64,000 nucleotides of DNA from Saururus chinensis (taxonomy: Eukaryota > Streptophyta > Magnoliopsida > Piperales > Saururaceae): the NCBI GenBank assembly GCA_035235625.1, contig CP141142.1:33428995-33492994 (forward strand), given 5' to 3'. The position numbers were made by a program, and so were the translations under genes. Of the stretch, positions 59,217 through 64,000 are shown in pieces. The notes beneath the pieces were generated by a model. That model was not told the DNA's origin. It worked only from the letters and a program-made list of their open reading frames with translations, and ran no database searches. Within the stretch, counting starts at the first letter, position 1, and each line of letters starts with the position of its first letter.

Positions 59217-60090
59217 GCAGGTATGGGCTACGGGGTCAGAGGGTGATGAGAGCAACCACGCCGACCCCACATGTACCTTCGTTACGCATAATTAGAGTGG
59301 GACCCACACATGTCACACACATACACTAGACATACATCTAGGTGTGCATTTACACATTGTGTGATGAGGGTGGGACCCGCGTGATTAGTGAGGGGTCGAC
59401 CCTATCGCTGGCTTGGCCATGTGCAGGGGGTCCAAGCCTCCACGGGCTCTGTGTGACAGAGCCCGCTCTCGTTGTGATTGAGTCTCTATGAAAAACCAGT
59501 TGGAATTATGCAAAACAAGCCCATATAATCTCAGCCCAAATCTAAGACCAAATCAGGCCCTCCAAATATGGAAAGTAAGGAGGTTATAAATAGAGAAAGA
59601 GAGGAGCGGCTGACCTAGCTTTGGCTGGCCGGCCCTCCCTCTTCTCCTCTCCCAAAACCAGTCCGCCCCCTTCCCTCATGGTTTTGGGTGCGGCCTGCAC
59701 CTTTGGTGGCTGGCCGCCCTCCTTCCTCCCCTCTCTTGGTCTTTATTGGCGGGCTATTCAAGGGAGTGCTTCTTCATCTCTGCTGGGACATGGAGGATTG
59801 AAGATAGGCTGAAGTTAAGAGGCGTTTTGCTGATTATCCTTCAATCCAAGAATCGGTTTAAGAGGAATCATCACAAAAATGTATTATCTTAATCCCTTCC
59901 TTTTGATCTTGCTATTGATGCGAAAAGGCTGATTTGAAGGGCGTGCTAGGGATGGATTAAGCCCAAGTCAATGTGTATCTTTCCAATATTTTATATTCAT
60001 ATACTTGATTTGATCATATACATATTGATATTGCTAATTGTTATTAGTTTATTGCATGTATTGTATAGATCTCTTATAAAGTTTTGAATT
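59150..60090 (+). other. Non-coding insert inside the element, possibly an LTR or promoter
   Basis: Starts near TGTGTTGGACCATGG. Contains a TATA-like 'GGTTATAAATAGAG' (about 59583-59596) followed by a C/T-rich leader (59625-59740). This could be an LTR or a captured promoter and 5' leader. No matching partner was found. The ~190 bp from 59600 give only spurious open frames. Confidence 0.3.
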
Positions 60091-60092
60091 TT

Positions 60093-60254
60093 ATGTGCGC
60101 CACCTCCTCCACCAAGTCTTCCGCTGCTGGCCGACCACCCTACAAGGTGGTGGACGCCGGAGAGTCTTACGACGGTGGCTGGGCTGGCGTTCTAGGCCAC
60201 GTATGGGACGTGCCACAAGCCCCACGGGATGGGGTAAGATTTTATTATTATTAG
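60093..60254 (+). other. Exon-like fragment with a splice-donor consensus
   Basis: ATG at 60093 opens 53 codons ('GRPPYKVVDAGESYDGGWAG', 'HVWDVPQAPRDG'). After GATGGG the text reads GTAAGATTTTATTATTA, a good plant 5' splice site (boundary at 60236/60237). GC content drops sharply there. It may be a captured exon, but I do not recognise the protein. Confidence 0.3.
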
Positions 60255-60367
60255 ACTCTTAAGAGAGGTGTGATTTCTAACTTGATAAAAATGACAAAAA
60301 AATATAAATAAAGCTATTAATAGGGACAGAGGGAGTATTTCATTAGATAAAGTCAAAATATTTATCT

Positions 60368-60388
60368 TAACTCAACAATTATTTATAC
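60368..60388 (+). repeat. 21-bp direct repeat of 57245-57265
   Basis: Identical 21 bases (TAACTCAACAATT then ATTTATAC) lie 55 bp before the left end and 32 bp after the right end of the 3.0-kb element. Confidence 0.7.
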
Positions 60389-61142
60389 TAAAGAAAATTC
60401 TTTCTTCAAATGTTTTTGAAAGTTTAAGCTCTGTCAGTGGTGGGTTCTCTCGGAAAACCGGTTCTGATTTGGGCGTGGCTAAACCAAGCCACGGAGAGCG
60501 CGTTGGCCACAAATCTACAAGCCATGGAAGCATAGGGGAGGTTCAGGAGGGTTGTGTGGCCGGGAGGCATGTCCACAGGCAATGGAGAGAGGGTTGTCGG
60601 GGAGTGGAAAGATAAGAATCTTGTGGTTGTGGAGGATGGTGATAAAGAAGGTATCATTGTCCCAGGGCCATCTCTATTTCAAGGCTGACCCACCTCTCTG
60701 CAGTAACTTCACCGGTTGCAGAGTTACTGCATTCCTCCGAAGATGGGCCCAGCAAGGTCTCCTTCTCATCTAGGTTCTTTTGGACCCAAGGATGCTCAGT
60801 GCATAACCTGATCAATTGCTGCAGTTTCATTGCAACATCTCTCATTGTTGGCCTATCCTCACCTTTGACTCTCACGCACCTCTCGGCAAGAAGACCAACT
60901 GCCATCACTTGATCATCCAATCCTTCAATCCGAACTCGTTCTTCTAATGCTTCTGAGAGCCGATTCTCCCTCATCTCAGAAATGAAATGCCTCACTAACG
61001 ATTTTCTCTGAGGTCCTTCATTTGAGATGGGTATCTGCCCTGTTAACAGTTCCACAAGTACCACCCCAAAGCTGTACACATCACTCTTTTTTGTCAGTTG
61101 ACATGTTTGCAAGTACTCGGGATCCAAGTACCCCGGAGTCCC

Positions 61143-61192
61143 TTTCACAATAGTTTCAATTTGTCCCTTTCACAATAGTTTCAATTTGTCCC
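61143..61192 (-). repeat. 25-bp perfect tandem duplication in the kinase region
   Basis: TTTCACAATAGTTTCAATTT plus GTCCC, twice in a row. Because 25 is not a multiple of three it shifts the reading frame exactly at the activation segment, before 'GTPGYLDPEY'. Confidence 0.97.
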
Positions 61193-61447
61193 TGTTGATC
61201 TGATGGAACTAGCTTTGACGTTCCAAAATCCGACATTTTGGCATTCAGGTTAGAATCTAAGATGTTTGCAGATTTCACATCTCCATGGATAATTGGCACC
61301 GCGACGTCTGAATGCAAGAAGGCGAGTGCTCCTGCAGTTTCTGATGCAATCTTTAGATGATTTCGAAATGAAATGGAGCCAACAAAGTCCCTCTGATGAA
61401 CTCGTACACTAAAATTGGACTTTTCGATTCCAAACAACATCCCAAAA

Positions 61448-61567
61448 GTCAGTTGGAAGAACTGGAAAGAGCAAATGAAATGAAAAGAGTTAATCGAGTT
61501 AATACCTGCACATGATTCTAAAGAGTCAGTTGGAAGAACTGGAAAGAGCAAATGAAATGAAAAGAGT
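61448..61567 (-). repeat. 43-bp repeat, 77-bp period
   Basis: 'GTCAGTTGGAAGAACTGGAA' and the next 23 bases occur at 61448-61490 and 61525-61567. On the minus strand the repeat carries a pyrimidine tract ending 'CTCTTTCCAG', which looks like an intron acceptor, so the splice-site region is duplicated. Confidence 0.9.
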
Positions 61568-62615
61568 GCCTGCAATATAAAAGAAAGAAACAAGTAAAAA
61601 AATTATGTTCTGGACCATGTTAAACCTGTTTTCTTAAATGGGTGCTACGTATTTAATATTAGGTAGGGACCATGTGGCCCGATAAACTCACCACTGCGTC
61701 CCTCGTAAGGGTTTCCAGCAAATCCATCTTTGCAGGAGCAGAGATACCCAGGCTCGATCTTGGCGTCGATGCACTTGGTATTCTATCCACGGCACGCGTA
61801 GTCATCTGAGTTCTGAACCGAGTCGCAGGTTTTGTTGTTGATCGCCCAATCCAGCACAACTGGGACCGTCCAATTTGAGTCTATGTAGAAGCTGTAGTTG
61901 GAGAGCATGGACGTCTTGAAGAGAACAAATCGTCCGAGTACCTGCTAAGGTAGAGGTCGAAGTTCTTGACGCCCTTGGGGATGGACACTTGGCAGCAGCC
62001 AACCCTGTCGCAGACCCCATCGTTCAGTTGGCTGGAGACGTTACTGCAGACAGATGGTACCACAGGAGAAATTATAAGGTACGGATAAGATACTAACGTA
62101 GCAGTGCCTATCACCAATTAGGATTTAAGATACTATCATATTTTCTATTAAGTACGCTATTTTTAGGGAGTCAGGCATTGATCGTCTCGTGGCCCCAATG
62201 ACCTCTGAGGAAGGATGAGTAGTCACAGCCGATCATTATGAACCGGTTGCGCTGAGAAAAGGTGAAGGGCCCATTAGTAGCGAGTTTCAGATAGCCCATA
62301 CGAGTGAGCGCTTTTGTTCACTGAGATTGAGCTGTTGTAGCAGTCGATCCTTATTATGCTACCGATGGTCATCTCTGCTAGGAGGACTAAGATATTAGTG
62401 ACCTCCAGGTGGCGCTAGAAGGGTCTGGGTGGCTGGAAGCTGTCATTGCAAGTGAGGTTGAAAGCTGGGCCTCTGAAACAGCCATCATCGCCACCATCGC
62501 TGTTGCTGATGCCGAAGGGACCGGGTAAGGTATGACCACATTTCTGCACTGCCTTTGGCACCCAGCTTTGGCCACAGTTGTGCATAAGCAGAAGAGCCGA
62601 GCCATGCCACCACAA

Positions 62616-62874
62616 AATACATCCTGATCATTTTAATCTCTTGCACTGTGTTTCTATCTGATGCAGGAGTTTATAATCAGGCGATGTTTTGAGTTTCAAA
62701 ACAATGATGGTTCAAGCATTTGATCAAACAGGTTCACCAGATTTAATATGCGCAAGGGTAAAATCAGTATTCACTAATGGACCGAATGTCTGGATGATTG
62801 GTGGATCGGGTAAATATGAAGAATGAGAAAGGGCAAAACTGACTTTATGGTTTAATTAACCTTACCATTAAAGT
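62616..62874. other. No feature seen
   Basis: About 260 bp of unremarkable sequence between the WAK pseudogene and the short LTR. It could include the former WAK promoter on the minus strand. Confidence 0.4.
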
Positions 62875-63199
62875 TGTTAACTGTCTTCTTCATTTGAACC
62901 CTCGCACAGTAAATGGAACTAGTGAACATTGTTACTTTTAAATTCGGTTTCTGTCAATAGAGCTTTTTGAAATTTAGCTGTTTAGTATAAATAGAACTTC
63001 AGATGTACTTAGAAGTAGTTGATTGAATTATTTTTAATTTTGGTTGTCCAAATTGGGAAATCCCTAAGCTCTCTTTCGAGTTGGAATTGTAAATTAACGT
63101 GAGGTTGATTCTTAGTTCATCTGATTCTGTAATTTCTTTTGTTTAGTGAAAATTCAAAAAAGAGTTATGCAATTTATGTTTCTCATTTAGTTGGTAGCA
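62875..63199 (+). mobile_element. Short 5' LTR of a gypsy element (Reina/CRM-like size)
   Basis: TG at 62875 (TGTTAACTGTC) to CA at 63198-63199 (GTTGGTAGCA), 325 bp. A TATA box TATAAATAG lies at 62986-62994. The primer site follows 6 bp later. The left boundary is less certain than the right. Confidence 0.55.
62986..62994 (+). promoter_or_regulatory. TATA box of the short LTR
   Basis: TATAAATAG about 110 bp into the LTR, the usual U3/R position for a 325-bp LTR. Confidence 0.5.
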
Positions 63200-63205
63200 T
63201 CAATT

Positions 63206-63217
63206 TGGTGTCAGAGC
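63206..63217 (+). promoter_or_regulatory. Primer-binding site (tRNA-iMet type)
   Basis: TGGTGTCAGAGC, one base different from the consensus TGGTATCAGAGC. Confidence 0.75.
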
Positions 63218-63235
63218 CTCGTTTAGTTGTTTCCA

Positions 63236-64000
63236 ATGGCAGCTAAAAATCGAGAAGGGGGTTCATCTCCATCAACCTCTATGATAGATATGGTGAATCT
63301 GCAACAACAACTTTAGCATTCAATGCAGCTTATGGCAAATCAGATGGAATTGATGAATAAGAATATTAGTGCGCTTCTATCTGTTCATTTAAGTTCAATT
63401 CATTCTGCTCCGAGAAATACTCATCCAGATTCCACAAATGCAGAGCCAATGTAGCAACGAAATTATAGGGTTCCCATACCTCGATCAGGTGTTGAATCAT
63501 CCTCCATGAAGAATTTCAACCAGCCCAAAATGCTCTAGTCAATCCAGGCACAAATAACTATTTCCCTCAGTTCAAACCTAAAGTCGAATTGAACTATTTT
63601 AATGGCCAAATGAACATTGAACAGTTTTTAGATTGACTAGTAGAAATAGAAAATTATTTCTATTGTATGGATGTGCCTGACATTAAATATCGTGTGGTGG
63701 CATGTAAATTGAGATGTGGAGCTTCGACATGGTGGAATCAGATTCAACAAGATTGGTTGAGTAGGGGAAACATCAAATTCAGTCATGGTCTTGAATGAAA
63801 AGTTTATTAAAAGAGGTGTTTCTACCAGTTGACCATGAGCAATCATTATTTAGACAATTTTAAAAGTGTCGACAGGGTGCTAACAATGTGTCAGAATATG
63901 TGGAGGAATTTTATAGGTTGGCAGCTAGAAACAATCTATATGAGATTGATGCTCAGAAAGTATAGAGGTTTATAGGAGGACTTGGGTATGATCTTCAACT
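63236..64000 (+). pseudogene. gag: Gypsy gag, decayed, runs off the window
   Basis: ATG at 63236 opens 'MAAKNREGGSSPSTSMIDMV', soon followed by a stop. Further pieces in changing frames are 'VELNYFNGQMNIEQFLD', 'VVACKLRCGASTWWNQIQQD' (capsid region with the WW motif), 'NNVSEYVEEFYRLAARNNLY' and 'RFIGGLGYDLQ'. The order and motifs are those of chromovirus Gag of the Reina/CRM type. There are many stops and at least three frameshifts. The element continues to the right beyond 64000. Confidence 0.7.

Larger units (their letters stand above)
57322..60335. mobile_element. 3.0-kb Stowaway/mariner-type element with several host gene fragments
   Basis: Left end CTCTCTCTGTCCTATATTAA and inverse right end CTCCCTCTGTCCCTATTAAT, both continuing into AATAGCT, with TA on both sides (57320-57321, 60336-60337). 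The ends match those of 13490-14823 and of the 104-bp MITE at 56316. No transposase is inside. The interior is an assembly of GC-rich coding fragments in both orientations: an unknown segment (57402-57720), an LRX fragment (minus), a LEA fragment (plus) and a small exon-like segment (60093-60236). The arrangement parallels Pack-MULEs but with Stowaway ends. Confidence 0.75.
60654..62615 (-). pseudogene. Wall-associated receptor kinase (WAK/WAKL) pseudogene
   Basis: Read on the minus strand: a Cys-rich galacturonan-binding domain ('AKAGCQRQCRNVVIPYP', 'CFRGPAFNLTCNDSFQPPRP', 'IGSIIRIDCYNSS', 'DRVGCCQVSIPKGVKNFDLY'), the post-domain 'VPVVLDWAINNKTCDS', an EGF-like module ('NTKCIDAKIEPGYLCSCKDG'), then after a spacer the kinase ('LLGCCLESKSPILVYEFI', 'HSDVAVPIIHGDVKSANILD', 'AKMSDFGTSKL', 'GTPGYLDPEY', 'KKSDVYSFGVVLVELLTG', 'EDRPTMRDVAMKLQQL'). 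WAKs bind pectin fragments at the wall-membrane interface and signal through the kinase. Here the frame is broken by stops (62415-62417, 61783-61785), frameshifts near 62530, 61930 and 61385, a 25-bp tandem duplication at 61143-61192 and a 77-bp duplication around 61450-61567. The transmembrane segment and kinase N-lobe (P-loop, lysine) are missing. It is not functional. Confidence 0.88.

Overview
This is a gene-poor, repeat-dense stretch of a flowering-plant nuclear genome. The evidence is nested LTR retrotransposons with plant PBS/PPT signatures, Stowaway-, Tourist- and CACTA-type DNA transposons, and plant-specific gene families: wall-associated kinase, leucine-rich-repeat extensin, ACD6-like ankyrin protein, LEA protein and a secoisolariciresinol-dehydrogenase-type SDR. 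The GC-rich coding remnants in an AT-rich background would fit a monocot or magnoliid, but I cannot name the species. Only one reading frame looks like a largely intact host gene: the SDR at 39.9-40.65 kb. All other recognisable coding sequence is broken.

Layout. 1-11.4 kb: an LTR element without coding capacity (5' LTR cut by the window edge, PBS at 1306, 3' LTR 9302-11436). A solo LTR (2492-4599) and an inverted relative (LTR 5041-6978 plus internal part to about 8.1 kb) are nested in it. 13.49-14.82 kb: a TA-flanked element with Stowaway-type ends carrying ankyrin gene pieces. 19.455-29.604 kb: a head-to-tail duplication of about 5 kb. Each copy holds an SDR-gene promoter with a Tourist-like MITE, then a Tekay/Del-like gypsy LTR inserted where the SDR start codon should be, then the start of gag. 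29.2-39.2 kb: the rest of that gypsy element, its gag split by a solo LTR and by a whole SIRE-like copia element. 39.18-40.65 kb: the third SDR promoter (no MITE, no LTR) and the SDR reading frame. 44.95-48.34 kb: a non-autonomous CACTA element packed with 'TTAGCGACG' repeats in both orientations. 48.35-55.3 kb: gypsy LTR material with two further solo LTRs of one family. 57.32-60.34 kb: a second, 3.0-kb element with Stowaway-type ends carrying an LRX fragment, a LEA fragment and other pieces. 60.65-62.62 kb: a wall-associated kinase pseudogene. 62.88-64 kb: the 5' end of a short-LTR gypsy element with decayed gag.

The most unusual content is the pair of Stowaway/mariner-type elements that have picked up host gene fragments ('Pack-Stowaway'); an ordinary 104-bp MITE with related ends lies beside the larger one. 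Second is the SDR locus, whose promoter occurs three times and whose order of events (MITE, then LTR at the start codon, then tandem duplication) can be read from filled and empty insertion sites. No RNA gene, CRISPR array or operon is present.
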